NCBI RefSeq assembly: GCF_018069875.1
Contig: NZ_JAGQDF010000003.1
Location: 124,001-188,000 of the forward strand
Direction of reading: 5' to 3'
Length of the DNA: 64,000 bases
Origin: Ideonella alba
GTDB lineage: Bacteria; Pseudomonadota; Gammaproteobacteria; Burkholderiales; Burkholderiaceae_C
Below, in pieces: positions 1 to 8,996 of the stretch; the first letter of the stretch is position 1, and every line of letters starts with the position of its first letter. The translations under genes were made by a program, and so were the position numbers. The notes under the pieces are model-generated. The model did no database searches and was not told where the DNA came from. It worked only from the letters and a program-made list of their open reading frames with translations.

Positions 1-1389
1 CTGCTGCTGGTGGGCGGCCAGCGCGTGATGCGCTGGTGGCTGACCCTGGTGGCGCGGCGCAAGAGCGAGGAGCTCTTCGTGCTGAACCTGCTGCTGGTCA
101 CGCTGGGCCTGTCCTGGCTGACCGAGCACGCCGGCCTGAGCCTGGCACTGGGCGCGTTCGTCGCCGGCATGCTGGTGGCCGAGACCGAATACAAGCACCA
201 GGTGGAGACCGACATCCGGCCCTTCCACGACGTGCTGCTGGGCCTGTTCTTCATCACCATCGGCATGAAGCTCGACTGGCGCCCGGTGGCCGACCAGTGG
301 CTGCTGGTGCTGCTGCTGACGCTGGGCCCGGTGCTGGCCAAGGCGGTGCTGGTGGCGCTGCTGGCGCGCGGCTTCGGCTCGGCGCCGGGCGTGGCCATCC
401 GCACCGGCCTGTACCTGGCGCAGGCCGGCGAGTTCGGCTTCGTGCTGCTGACGCTGGGCGCCGAGCAGCAGCTGATCGCCGCGCAATGGCAAAGCCCGGT
501 GCTGGCGGCCATGGTGCTGTCGATGCTGGCCACGCCGCTGGTCATCCTGCAGAGCGACCGCATCGTGATGCGCCTGTCGGCCAACGACTGGCTGATGCAG
601 TCGGTGGCGCTGACCACCATCGCCAAGAAGTCCATCCGCACCGAGAGCCACGTGATCATCTGCGGCTACGGCCGCAGCGGCCAGAACCTGGCGCGCATGC
701 TGGCGCTGGAGCAGATCCCCTACATGGCGCTGGACCTCGACCCCGACCGCGTGCGCCAGGCCGCCGCCGCCGGCCAGAGCGTGGTCTTCGGCGACGCCGC
801 GCGCCTGCAGAGCCTGATGGCCGCCGGCCTGGCGCGCGCCGCCGCGGTGGTGGTGACCTACCCCGACACCCCGTCGGCGCTGAAGATCCTGCACCTGGTG
901 GGCACCCACGCGCCCAAGGTGCCGGTGGTGGTGCGCACGATCGACGACAGCGACCTCGAGAAACTGCGCGAGGCCGGCGCCACCGGGGTGGTGCCCGAGG
1001 CCATCGAAGGCTCGCTGATGCTGGCCAGCCACGCGCTGGCCCTGGTGGGCGTGCCGATGCGCCGCGTGATCCGCCTGACGCGCGACGCCCGCGATGCGCG
1101 CTACGGCCTGCTGCGCGGCTACTTCCACGGCGCCGACGACGACACCGTGGAAGAGCTGCAGCAGGCCCGCCTGCACAGCGTGACGCTGCCGCCCGGCGCG
1201 AAGTGCCTGGGCAGCACGCTGGGCGATCAGGCGCTGGCGGTGCTGGAAGTCAATGTGGCCTCGGTGCGCCAGGCCGGCGGCCGGGTGATCGAGCCCGACG
1301 ACGCGCTGGTGCTGCGCGCCGGCGACACGCTGGTGCTCTCGGGCCTGCCCGAGGCGCTGGCGGTGGCCGAGAAGAAGCTGCTGGGCTGA
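1..1389 (+). CDS. Kef-type monovalent cation:proton antiporter, 3' part
   Basis: The reading frame is open from the first base of the window, so the start lies upstream. About 462 residues remain. The visible N-terminal part is the second half of a CPA2 (KefB/KefC) membrane domain, rich in Leu/Val helices. From about residue 217 follows a Rossmann-type RCK/TrkA-N domain (HVIICGYGRSGQN, the G-x-G-x-x-G nucleotide loop). A TrkA-C-like domain occupies the last 80 residues or so. Such proteins exchange K+ or Na+ for H+ across the inner membrane, gated by nucleotide or glutathione adducts bound at the RCK domain. Whether it is glutathione-gated like KefB/KefC cannot be decided without the N-terminus. 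The next gene is convergent. Confidence 0.9.
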   Translation: MLLVGGQRVMRWWLTLVARRKSEELFVLNLLLVTLGLSWLTEHAGLSLALGAFVAGMLVAETEYKHQVETDIRPFHDVLLGLFFITIGMKLDWRPVADQWLLVLLLTLGPVLAKAVLVALLARGFGSAPGVAIRTGLYLAQAGEFGFVLLTLGAEQQLIAAQWQSPVLAAMVLSMLATPLVILQSDRIVMRLSANDWLMQSVALTTIAKKSIRTESHVIICGYGRSGQNLARMLALEQIPYMALDLDPDRVRQAAAAGQSVVFGDAARLQSLMAAGLARAAAVVVTYPDTPSALKILHLVGTHAPKVPVVVRTIDDSDLEKLREAGATGVVPEAIEGSLMLASHALALVGVPMRRVIRLTRDARDARYGLLRGYFHGADDDTVEELQQARLHSVTLPPGAKCLGSTLGDQALAVLEVNVASVRQAGGRVIEPDDALVLRAGDTLVLSGLPEALAVAEKKLLG

Positions 1390-1410
1390 GAGGCCGAGCG
1401 TTCCAGGCGG

Positions 1411-1893
1411 TCAGGCCACCGGCAGCCCGCGCTCCAGGTTCAGGCGCATGCGCTCGGCCATCACCGCGCCGCAGGCGCGCAGCAATTCCAGCGCCAGCTC
1501 GGGCTGGCGGGCCGCCATTTCCTCGAAGCGGTTGCGGGTGAGCGCCCACACCGTGACAGCGCTCATCGCCTCGACCTGGGCCATGCGCGGCGTGTCGCCG
1601 AACAGGCTGGGCTCGCCGACCACTGCGCCCGGGCGCAGGATGGCCACCGGCCGGCGCACCGGCCCGCCATCGGGCACATAGACCTGCAGCGTGCCCGATT
1701 CCAGCAGGTACAGCGCGCGGTCCATGTCCTGGTAGCGGATCACCACGTCGCCCGCGCGCAGCGTGTGCTGCTGCAGGAAGCTGCCCAGCATCCGCCATTC
1801 GTCCTTGTTGAACCGCAGCCGAAGCGCGTCATCCGCGTTCAGCGACAACACCAGTTCACTCAGCTTGTCGATGTTCACCCGAGTCTCTCCCAT
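1411..1893 (-). CDS. Cyclic nucleotide-binding domain protein
   Basis: 160 residues consisting essentially of one Crp-type cNMP-binding beta-roll (about residues 35-140). The phosphate-binding cassette region reads GAVVGEPSLFGDTPRMAQVEA, matching the G-E-x-x-x-x...R-x-A pattern of the family. There is no C-terminal helix-turn-helix, so it is not a complete Crp/Fnr transcription factor. It could sense cAMP or another ligand and act on a partner protein. It is convergent with the antiporter gene and separated by 191 bp from the divergent acetyltransferase gene. The partner and the ligand are unknown. Confidence 0.85.
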   Translation of the reverse strand: MGETRVNIDKLSELVLSLNADDALRLRFNKDEWRMLGSFLQQHTLRAGDVVIRYQDMDRALYLLESGTLQVYVPDGGPVRRPVAILRPGAVVGEPSLFGDTPRMAQVEAMSAVTVWALTRNRFEEMAARQPELALELLRACGAVMAERMRLNLERGLPVA

Positions 1894-2084
1894 CCATGGG
1901 TCGACCCCACCCTCGCCGCGGGCCGACCGACCTGTCGATTATCCAGAGCGACGGGCCCGCGTCCATCGGCCGCGGTGCCTTCCATCCCCCCAGGTTCGCC
2001 GTTGGTCGGTCCGGCGGCCGCCGTCCGCAGCCGGCGGCGCAGCGGGGCTTGACCCCGGTCAGGACATCCAACGCATACTGGGCC

Positions 2085-2816
2085 ATGCCCAGCGATCCCG
2101 CCGCCACCACCGCCTGCCTCACGCTGCGCCGCCCGCTCGATGGTCTGGTCTACCGCTTTCGCCGCCTTGACCCCGACACCTTCGCCCGGGAGGATCGGCC
2201 CGAGCTCACCTTGCGCCGCCACCCCACGCTGGGCTGGTCGATGCATGACCCGCTGAGCGGCGAACTCACCGGCCGCCCCTGGGACGACGCGCAGCGCCAT
2301 GCCCCCGAGGCGCCGGCGCCGGGCGTGTGGGTCAGCCGCCTGGGCGCGAAGAGCCATGTCTACGAACTGACCCATGGCGAGCCGCCGCCTGGCGGGGGGG
2401 AGCGCATCCGTCGGGCGCAGCCGGGCGACCTGGCCGCGATCGCCGCCTTCGACGAGTTCAACGGCGACCGCGCCGCCGAGGTGGCCGCCGCCACCTGCCT
2501 GGTCGCGCTGGACGGCACCGACCAGGTGGCCGGCTATGCCTCGTGGGCGCCGCGCGGCCTGCTTGGTCAGCCCTTCCTGCAGTCCCTGTGCGTGCGCCCC
2601 GAGGCCCGCCGCCAGGGTCTGGCCACTGCCTTGCTGCAGGCGGTGCGGCAGCAGGCGCGCGGCCGCTGGCTGCTGTCGTCGACGGAGGACTGGTGTGCGC
2701 CGATGCAGACGCTGTTTGAGCGCCAGGGCTGGGAGCGCTGCGGGGCGCTGCTGGGCATCAACCGGGATGGCTCGGCGGAGTGGTTCTACCGCGTGGCCCT
2801 GGCCGACCCGGCCTGA
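2085..2816 (+). CDS. GNAT-family N-acetyltransferase
   Basis: 243 residues from the ATG at 2085; the frame is open further upstream but that part is low-complexity Arg/Pro/Gly and unlikely to be coding. The C-terminal half is a GNAT fold: IRRAQPGDLAAIAAFDE start, a central strand QSLCVRPEARRQGLATALL with the acetyl-CoA pyrophosphate loop (R-x-x-G-L/I-A), and a final ERQGWERCG strand. The N-terminal 100 residues are not a recognised domain. The substrate is unknown. It is convergent with the hybrid kinase gene (16 bp gap). Confidence 0.85.
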   Translation: MPSDPAATTACLTLRRPLDGLVYRFRRLDPDTFAREDRPELTLRRHPTLGWSMHDPLSGELTGRPWDDAQRHAPEAPAPGVWVSRLGAKSHVYELTHGEPPPGGGERIRRAQPGDLAAIAAFDEFNGDRAAEVAAATCLVALDGTDQVAGYASWAPRGLLGQPFLQSLCVRPEARRQGLATALLQAVRQQARGRWLLSSTEDWCAPMQTLFERQGWERCGALLGINRDGSAEWFYRVALADPA

Positions 2817-2832
2817 GCGCGGCCCGCGCCGG

Positions 2833-4581
2833 TCAGGGCGGCGGCACCTTGGTCAGCAGCCGATCGACCAGCGACAGCAGCGCCACCGAATCGACCGGCT
2901 TGGCCAGGTGCCCGTCCGCGCCGGCCGCGTGGGAGCGCTCGACATCCTCGGGCGCCCACTCGACCGAGATGACCAGGCAGCGCAGCGGCAGGTGCGGGTT
3001 CAGTTGGCGCAGCACCTTCAGCACGTTCAGACCGGGCATGTCGGGCAGGCGCAGGTCCAGCAGCAGCAGGCGTGGCCAGTCGCGCCGAGCCGCGGCGATG
3101 GCGGCGGCGCCGGTGCCCACGATCTCCAGGGCGATGTCGGGGCGGCGCTCCAGGATGTGCTGGATCAGTTCGCGGCTGGCCGGGTCGTCTTCCACACAGA
3201 GCACCCGCCCGATGGCCTCAGGGCTCGAGGCCGGTGTGGCGGCGGCACGCGCGCGCTGCATCAGGTCGGGGTCGCCTTTCGAGGCCACCAGCGCCACCGT
3301 GAACTCGCTGCCCCGACCGGGTTCGCTGTGCATGGTCAGCTGACCGCCCATCTCCTGGACCAGGTCGCGTGCGATGACCAGGCCCAGGCCCGTGCCTTCG
3401 ATGGACGTGGATTCGCGCCCCAGCCGGTTGAAGGGCTGGAACAGCGCCGCCTGCTGGCTGGGCGTCATGCCCATGCCGGTATCGATGATGTGCACCTGCC
3501 ACTGGGGACCGGGCCGCTCCAGTCGTACCGCCACCTGCCCGCCGGGGCGGTTGAACTTGACCGCGTTGCTCAGCAGGTTCTGGAAGACCTGCCGCAGGCG
3601 CGTCGGATCGGCCCGCACCCCCGCCTTGGACACGCCGAGCGTATCGAGCGTGATCGTCACGCCGGCCGCCAGCGCCTGCGCGCTGACATCGCGGATGGCG
3701 TCGCCCAGCACCGCCAGCGCATCGACGTCGTCAATGCGCAGCGCCAGCCGACCGGCCGCGGCGCGGGAGATGTCCAGCAGATCGGTCACCATCTGCACCA
3801 GATGCTGGCCGGCGTCGTGGACGTGCTGCAGCTGCTGGCGCGCCTTGTCCGGCAGCGCGAGCTCGTCGTTGTGCAGCAGCAGGTGCGAGAAGCCGATGAT
3901 CGCGTTCAGCGGTGTGCGGAACTCATGGCTGACGCGCGACAGGAATTCGCTGCGGCTGCGGTGGGCCTGCTCCGCCGCGGCCAGGGCCGCCTGGGCAGCC
4001 TGGGCCTGCCGACGGTCGGTGATGTCCTGCAGGACCACGCGCCACTGGCGCTCGGACAGCGCGTCCGGCGTGGTCGCCGTGGCGGTGAGCTGCATCCACC
4101 GCTGGGTCGTCGCGCCGTCCTGCAGGCGCAGCTCGCAGGACAGCGGCTGGGCGTGGTCGAGCCGCGTCAAGTGCAGCGCGAAGTAGCGCGGACGGTCCTC
4201 CGGCTCGATGAATTCCGACAGACGCCGCCTGGCCAGCGCGGCGCGGGGTTGTCCGAGCAGTTCGGCGGCCGCCAGGTTGGCCTGCAGGATCAGGCCGCCT
4301 TCACTGACGGTGAGGTAGCCCACCGGGGCGAGGTCGTAGAGCTCGAACCAGCGCTGGCGCGAGGCCTCCAGATCCAGCTGGGCGCGGCGCAACTCGTCGT
4401 TCTGCAGCTCCAGCTCGATCTGGTGCACGCGCAGCTCGTGCAGCGTGCGCTCGCGCTCGGCGTCGGAAGGCGGGGCGGCGTCCGGCGGGCCGCGTGTGGC
4501 GTCCTCCCGGGCCAGGCGGGCCAGGGCCTGTGCACGCAACTCGGCCGTGAAGCCGGCCGGAGGGGGGGCGGCGTCGCTCAT
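2833..4581 (-). CDS. Cytoplasmic hybrid sensor histidine kinase with receiver domain
   Basis: 582 residues with no membrane segment or signal peptide. Order: an N-terminal helical stretch that looks like a coiled coil (about 35-75), a PAS domain (about 75-195, APVGYLTVSEGG), a HisKA dimerisation helix with the phosphoacceptor His in SHEFRTPLNAIIGFSH (about residue 217), a HATPase_c domain (about 320-425, with N-box NLLSNAVKFN and the G-box GTGLGLVIARDL), and a C-terminal receiver (about 445-575) with the Asp in LLLLDLRLPDMPG. It starts 13 bp after the CheB/CheR fusion gene on the same strand, so the two are probably co-transcribed. It would autophosphorylate in response to an intracellular signal and pass the phosphate to its own receiver. 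Confidence 0.95.
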   Translation of the reverse strand: MSDAAPPPAGFTAELRAQALARLAREDATRGPPDAAPPSDAERERTLHELRVHQIELELQNDELRRAQLDLEASRQRWFELYDLAPVGYLTVSEGGLILQANLAAAELLGQPRAALARRRLSEFIEPEDRPRYFALHLTRLDHAQPLSCELRLQDGATTQRWMQLTATATTPDALSERQWRVVLQDITDRRQAQAAQAALAAAEQAHRSRSEFLSRVSHEFRTPLNAIIGFSHLLLHNDELALPDKARQQLQHVHDAGQHLVQMVTDLLDISRAAAGRLALRIDDVDALAVLGDAIRDVSAQALAAGVTITLDTLGVSKAGVRADPTRLRQVFQNLLSNAVKFNRPGGQVAVRLERPGPQWQVHIIDTGMGMTPSQQAALFQPFNRLGRESTSIEGTGLGLVIARDLVQEMGGQLTMHSEPGRGSEFTVALVASKGDPDLMQRARAAATPASSPEAIGRVLCVEDDPASRELIQHILERRPDIALEIVGTGAAAIAAARRDWPRLLLLDLRLPDMPGLNVLKVLRQLNPHLPLRCLVISVEWAPEDVERSHAAGADGHLAKPVDSVALLSLVDRLLTKVPPP

Positions 4582-4594
4582 GGACGATCCTCCA

Positions 4595-7570
4595 TCAGGT
4601 GGGCGCGGCGGGGCGGATCCGCTCGGTCGTGGCCGTGGCGTAGACCCGGCCGTCGTCGCCCTGCAGCGCCGTAGCCTTGACCAGCACCTCCAGCGTGCGG
4701 CCGTCCTTGGTCAGGCGCTGCGTGGGCCGGGCCAGCGTGAGGTCGGATTCGGCGGCGCGGCGCAGTTCCTCCAGCGCCTCGGCACGGCGCTCGGGCGGGA
4801 TGCGGTCGCGCACGTTCAGCGCCAGGGCCTCGGCCTCGCTCCAGCCATACAGGGTCGCGGCCGCCGGGTTCCAGGCCAGCGTGCGACCGTCCAGGTCGTG
4901 CACGGTGACGGCATCGAAGGCGTCGCGCACGACGACCGCCAGGCGCAGCACCTCGTTGACCTTGCGCAGGGCCTGGCGGGTCCGCACCGACTCCGAGATG
5001 TCGACGAAGGTGATGACCGCCCCCTCGATCACGTTGGCGATCGTGCGGTAGGGCTGGATGCGCATCGCGTACCAGCGGCCATCGCGCGTGCGCACCTCCA
5101 GCGTCTTGGGAATCAGGCTGTCCAGCACCGATTGCGTGTCCGCCACCAGTTGGTCGTAGCCGTCGAGGTTGGAGGCCAGGTGGCCCACCGGGCGCCCGAT
5201 GTCGCCGGCGATCAGGTTGATGATCTCGCTGGCACCGGGCGTGAAGCGCAGGATGCGCAGGCCGTGGTCGACGAACACCGTGGCGATGCCGGTGCCGGCC
5301 AGCAGGTTGTTCATGTCGTCGTTGGCGCGCGAGAGGTCGGCCACCTTGTTCTCGAGCTCGGCGTTGACCGTGCTCAGCTCCTCGTTGACCGACTGGAGTT
5401 CCTCCTTCGAGGTCTCCAGTTCCTCGTTGGTGGACTGCAGCTCCTCGTTGACCGACTGCATCTCCTCGTTCGAGCTCTTGAGCTCCTCGATCGACGACTC
5501 GAGCTCCTCGTGCAGCGCCTGCACCTTCTCCTCGCTGATGCGCAGCGACTCGGCCAGCGCGGCCAGGCGGGTGTCGATGCCGGCCTCGGCATCGGGGGCG
5601 GTGCCGGCCGCGGCCGGGGTCTCGGCGTCCTGCGGTTGCGCCGCCTCCAGCAGCACCAGGTAGAGCTGGGGGCCGGCGGGATCGGTGTCGGCGTCCAGGG
5701 CGCTGACGGCCAGGTTCACGCTGGTGTGGTGGCCGTTGGTCTTGACCCGCACGCCACGCACCACGGCCGTCCTGCGGGCGGCAGCGGCCTGCGTCAGGGC
5801 CAGCGACAGATCGCGCCGCAGGCCGTCGCGCGCCATCGCGAGGATGTTGCTGATGCCGGCCTCGCCGGGTGCGGGCTCCAGGTACTGCCCGGTGCGTCCG
5901 TGCAGGTAGAAGATGTCGCCCTGGACGTTGACCAGGGCGGCGGCGATCGGCAGTTCGCGAAGAATCGCGCGCTCGGCCCGTTCACGCAGCGTTGTCTTGG
6001 GCAGGGGCATGGGCGGATGCTCGGGGGTCTCGGTGGGGGCGGCAGGCAGGAGCATCTGGCTCAGGGCCGCACGCGGTTTGTCCAGGTAGTCCTCCAGGCG
6101 CCGGTACACCTTGGCGCGCCGGTCCACCGCCTCGAAGAGGTGGTTGAACTCGCCGATCGATTCCGAGGTGCCCAGCAGCAGGATGCCGCCGGGCCGCAGC
6201 GCGTAGTGGAACAGCGGGATGAGGCGCTTCTGCAGCGTGCCGTCGAGGTAGATCAGCAGGTTGCGGCAGCTGATCAGGTCCAGCTTCGAGAAGGGCGGGT
6301 CGCGCGTCAGGTCATGCTCGGAGAAGACCAGCAGGTCGCGCAGCTGCTTGCGCACGCGCCAGCCGCCGTCGCCGGCCTCGGCCGTGAAATGGCGGGCCAG
6401 CCGCTCGGGCGTGATGTCGGCACTGATGCTGGCCGGGTAGGTGCCGGCGCGGGCCAGCGCGATGGCGCGGCTGTCGATGTCGGTGGCGAACACCTGCAGC
6501 ACCTGCGGCGTGGCGGGCTCGTCCAGCCGCTCGAGCATCAGCATCGCGATCGAGTAGGCCTCCTCGCCACTGGAGCATCCGGCCACCCAGGCGCGCAGCG
6601 GGCGGTGCGGCAGGCGCCGCGCCAGCAGTGTCGGCACGACCGTGTCCTCCAGCACCCGGAAGGCCTCGGGGTCGCGGAAGAACTGGGTCACGCCGATCAG
6701 CAGGTCGCGGAACAGGGCCTGGACCTCGTCGGCCGACTGCTGGAGGTAGGCGGCGTAGGCCTCGAGGGTCTCGATCTGGTGCACGGCCATGCGTCGCTGC
6801 ACACGCCGCTGCACCGTGGTGGGCTTGTAGTGGCTGAAGTCATGGCCGGTCTTCAGCCGCAGCTGGGCGAAGACCCGGTGCATGGCGCCGCTGGCGGCCT
6901 CCGGCGAGCGCTCACCCGTCGGTGGCGCGGGCCGGTAGGCCTTGGCGGCAAAGGCCTGCAGGAAGGCGGGCATCGCGCCCGGGGCCAGCGTCTGATCGAC
7001 AGCGCCGGTGCCCAGGGCCGCACGCGGCATGCCGTCGAACTCGGTGGACTGTGGTGACTGCGCCAGCACCAGACCGCCCGCGCCCTTGATGGCCAGCACG
7101 CCCTGGGCCCCGTCACTGCCGGTGCCCGACAGCACGATGCCGACACTGGCGTCCTCGCGGTCCAGCGCCAGCGAGCGGAAGAAGCCATCGATCGACAGCC
7201 GATGGCCCCGCGCCGCGATGGGCTCCAGCAAGTGCAGCGTGCCATGGCGGATCTCCAGCCCCCGTCCCGGCGGGATCACATACACGGTGTTGACGGCCAC
7301 CACCAGACCGTCGGTCGCCTCGGCCACCGGCAGGTGGGTGCAGCGGCGAAGAATGTCGGGCAGCACGCTCGGGTGGTCGGGCGACAGGTGCTGCACCAGC
7401 ACGAAGGCCATGCCCGGCAGGCTGTCCGAGGGGATGGCGGCGAAGAAGGCCTCAAACGCGGCCAGTCCGCCGGCCGACGCGCCGATGCCGACGATGGGAA
7501 AGCCCGCCGCAGCGCCCGAGGGCTCCGGACCGGCGCGGGAACTGGCCGTTGCCTTGGTGCGCTTCACCAC
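4595..7570 (-). CDS. CheB/CheR fusion protein with coiled coil and PAS domains
   Basis: 991 residues. A CheB-type methylesterase domain comes first (about 25-210), with the nucleophile in GIGASAGG, a His in VQHLSPDH and an Asp in SGTGSDGAQG. A CheR-type methyltransferase follows (about 225-485), with TQFFRDPEAF, the SAM site AGCSSGEEAYS and FATDIDS. A long heptad coiled coil of repeated N/S-E-E-L units spans about 662-755, followed by two PAS domains to the end. No receiver precedes CheB, so the esterase is not under the usual phospho-control. Fusions of this type accompany orphan histidine kinases rather than chemotaxis clusters, and no chemotaxis gene is nearby. Downstream is the hybrid kinase gene. 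Confidence 0.95.
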   Translation of the reverse strand: MVKRTKATASSRAGPEPSGAAAGFPIVGIGASAGGLAAFEAFFAAIPSDSLPGMAFVLVQHLSPDHPSVLPDILRRCTHLPVAEATDGLVVAVNTVYVIPPGRGLEIRHGTLHLLEPIAARGHRLSIDGFFRSLALDREDASVGIVLSGTGSDGAQGVLAIKGAGGLVLAQSPQSTEFDGMPRAALGTGAVDQTLAPGAMPAFLQAFAAKAYRPAPPTGERSPEAASGAMHRVFAQLRLKTGHDFSHYKPTTVQRRVQRRMAVHQIETLEAYAAYLQQSADEVQALFRDLLIGVTQFFRDPEAFRVLEDTVVPTLLARRLPHRPLRAWVAGCSSGEEAYSIAMLMLERLDEPATPQVLQVFATDIDSRAIALARAGTYPASISADITPERLARHFTAEAGDGGWRVRKQLRDLLVFSEHDLTRDPPFSKLDLISCRNLLIYLDGTLQKRLIPLFHYALRPGGILLLGTSESIGEFNHLFEAVDRRAKVYRRLEDYLDKPRAALSQMLLPAAPTETPEHPPMPLPKTTLRERAERAILRELPIAAALVNVQGDIFYLHGRTGQYLEPAPGEAGISNILAMARDGLRRDLSLALTQAAAARRTAVVRGVRVKTNGHHTSVNLAVSALDADTDPAGPQLYLVLLEAAQPQDAETPAAAGTAPDAEAGIDTRLAALAESLRISEEKVQALHEELESSIEELKSSNEEMQSVNEELQSTNEELETSKEELQSVNEELSTVNAELENKVADLSRANDDMNNLLAGTGIATVFVDHGLRILRFTPGASEIINLIAGDIGRPVGHLASNLDGYDQLVADTQSVLDSLIPKTLEVRTRDGRWYAMRIQPYRTIANVIEGAVITFVDISESVRTRQALRKVNEVLRLAVVVRDAFDAVTVHDLDGRTLAWNPAAATLYGWSEAEALALNVRDRIPPERRAEALEELRRAAESDLTLARPTQRLTKDGRTLEVLVKATALQGDDGRVYATATTERIRPAAPT

Positions 7571-7938
7571 TGGAACACTCCCGCTGCCGAAAGCCGAACC
7601 ATACCCCAGGAGGGCTGCGGGCCTGCGCGCGGCCGGCGGCTGTCCCTGTCACGGCCCGGACCGGCCCCTGCCCGTCCCGCGCGGGACAGCCCCCCGCCGC
7701 GATCGCCCAGACGGGGCGCGAGAGATCGTTGGACTGCTGTCGCGGGAGCCATGGCCCATGGTGTGCCTGTTCCCACCCCGATCATTGCGCTGGGTCAAGG
7801 CTGGCGACCCGGGCGGCTGGTGCCCGAGAGCGGCTGAGCGCGCCGAGGGCTGGTTCTACCCTTGCAGACCCTGCGGACGACCTCGCCCGCTGATCATGCG
7901 CGCCAGCGGCGTGAGGCACAGCCCAAGGGCGCCCCGCG
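7571..7938. other. Intergenic region between divergent genes, no gene seen
   Basis: About 370 bases between the CheB/CheR gene (minus) and the LuxR-type gene (plus). It must hold the promoter of the signalling operon, but I cannot point to a convincing -35/-10 pair. The open frames across it are arginine- and proline-rich and look like non-coding GC-rich sequence. No repeat, tRNA or terminator was recognised. Its right edge is the triple TCATCG repeat described separately. Confidence 0.5.
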
Positions 7939-7971
7939 CTGTCATCGGTCCGTCATCGGCGCTTCATCGCC
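7939..7971 (+). promoter_or_regulatory. Pho-box-like triple 11-bp direct repeat
   Basis: Three units with exact 11-bp spacing, CTGTCATCGGT, CCGTCATCGGC and GCTTCATCGCC, put the core TCATCG at 7942, 7953 and 7964. The PhoB box of proteobacteria is built from 11-bp direct repeats beginning CTGTCAT, so the match in unit length and half-site is good, although the usual A/T-rich spacer is here CGGT/CGGC. A possible -10 (TAGCAT) lies at 7978-7983, about where a PhoB-activated promoter would have it. It lies directly upstream of the LuxR-type gene. PhoB binding is inference. Confidence 0.5.
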
Positions 7972-7981
7972 GGTACCTAGC

Positions 7982-8806
7982 ATGGGCCGTCCTGAACACT
8001 GCTCAGGGCGGGTGCCCTGCAGCCGCCCGGCCTTGGCGCCTGTGCTGCTGCAGCAACTGCCTTACGCCGCCTTTGAACGCGACGCGCTGATCCGCACGGC
8101 CGAGGTGGCCCTGGGCGTGGGCAACCGCGGCCATCTGTTCACCTGGCTGCAGCTGCACCTGCACCGATTCGTGCCGCACGAGCTGGTGATCTGCCACCTG
8201 CCACAGCTGCCCGCCAGCGAGGCGACCACGGTCTTCCACAGCGTGCCGCTGCCACCCCGGCTGCTGGCGCAGCTGGAGCAGTCCAGCCCCCGCTGGCTGG
8301 TGCCGCTGCGGCGCGCCTGGGTGGGCGGGCGGCGCCAACCCTGCCTGATCGACCTGGCGGCCCACGCCGAGCTGCGCGAGGCCCCGGCGCTGGCCCAGCT
8401 GCGTCAGCAGGGCATTGACCGGCTGCTGGTGCATGGCGTGGACGCCCAGGCCTGCCTGCGATCGGAAAGCCTGTTCGTGTTCTGCACGCGCTCGCGGCAG
8501 GACCCGGCCATGACGGCCGGCCTGGCGCTGTGGATGCCCTACCTGCATGCGGCCGCGATGCGGGCGCTGGCCGGCGGCGCGCGAGTGCCGGAGACCAGCG
8601 CCACGCCGAGCTCGCCACTGACCGCCCGCGAGACCCAGATCCTGCAGGCCGTCCGCGAGGCCCGCCGCACCGACGAGATCGCCGCCCAGCTCGACATCAG
8701 CCCGCTGACGGTGAAGAACCACCTGCGCCGGATCATGGTCAAGCTGGGCGCGCGCAGCCGTCTGCACGCCGTGGCCGAGGCCTTGTCGCGCCAGCTCATT
8801 TCGTGA
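7982..8806 (+). CDS. LuxR-family regulator, EpsA-like
   Basis: 274 residues from the ATG at 7982. In-frame GTG codons at 8012 and 8042 are alternatives, and the last fits best if the TAGCAT at 7978 is the -10. The C-terminal 60 residues are a LuxR/GerE helix-turn-helix (LTARETQILQAV...DISPLTVKNHLRRIMVKLGARSR). The N-terminal domain, with FTWLQLHLHRFVPHELVICHL, resembles the EpsA regulators that accompany exopolysaccharide/PEP-CTERM systems in Burkholderiales. No polysaccharide genes lie in this window, so its targets may be distant or may be the secreted-protein genes that follow. There is no receiver domain. Confidence 0.8.
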   Translation: MGRPEHCSGRVPCSRPALAPVLLQQLPYAAFERDALIRTAEVALGVGNRGHLFTWLQLHLHRFVPHELVICHLPQLPASEATTVFHSVPLPPRLLAQLEQSSPRWLVPLRRAWVGGRRQPCLIDLAAHAELREAPALAQLRQQGIDRLLVHGVDAQACLRSESLFVFCTRSRQDPAMTAGLALWMPYLHAAAMRALAGGARVPETSATPSSPLTARETQILQAVREARRTDEIAAQLDISPLTVKNHLRRIMVKLGARSRLHAVAEALSRQLIS

Positions 8807-8996
8807 CAGTTCGGTGGCGGGCCATGGTCCGCAAGGGTGCCCACCCGGGCCCGACGGCCACGCACCAGTGTCATCACCCCCCTCGATAGTCACGGCAGCG
8901 CTGCACCGCACCGCCGCAGCGGCGGCTGCTCGGCCCGGGCACCAGACCCGTGCAGTGCGCGACCCGTCCCTCTCGACACAACCCTGGAGTATGAGC

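Noticed and set aside
4445-7057. Long plus-strand frame antisense to the CheB/CheR fusion gene
   Set aside because: The minus-strand gene has complete CheB, CheR and PAS motifs, and the plus-strand translation has no recognisable domain.
8867-8893. Possible second Pho box upstream of the PstS-like gene (TCATC and TCAC half-sites)
   Set aside because: The half-sites are 19 bp apart, not 11 or 22, so the helical phasing of a PhoB box is missing.
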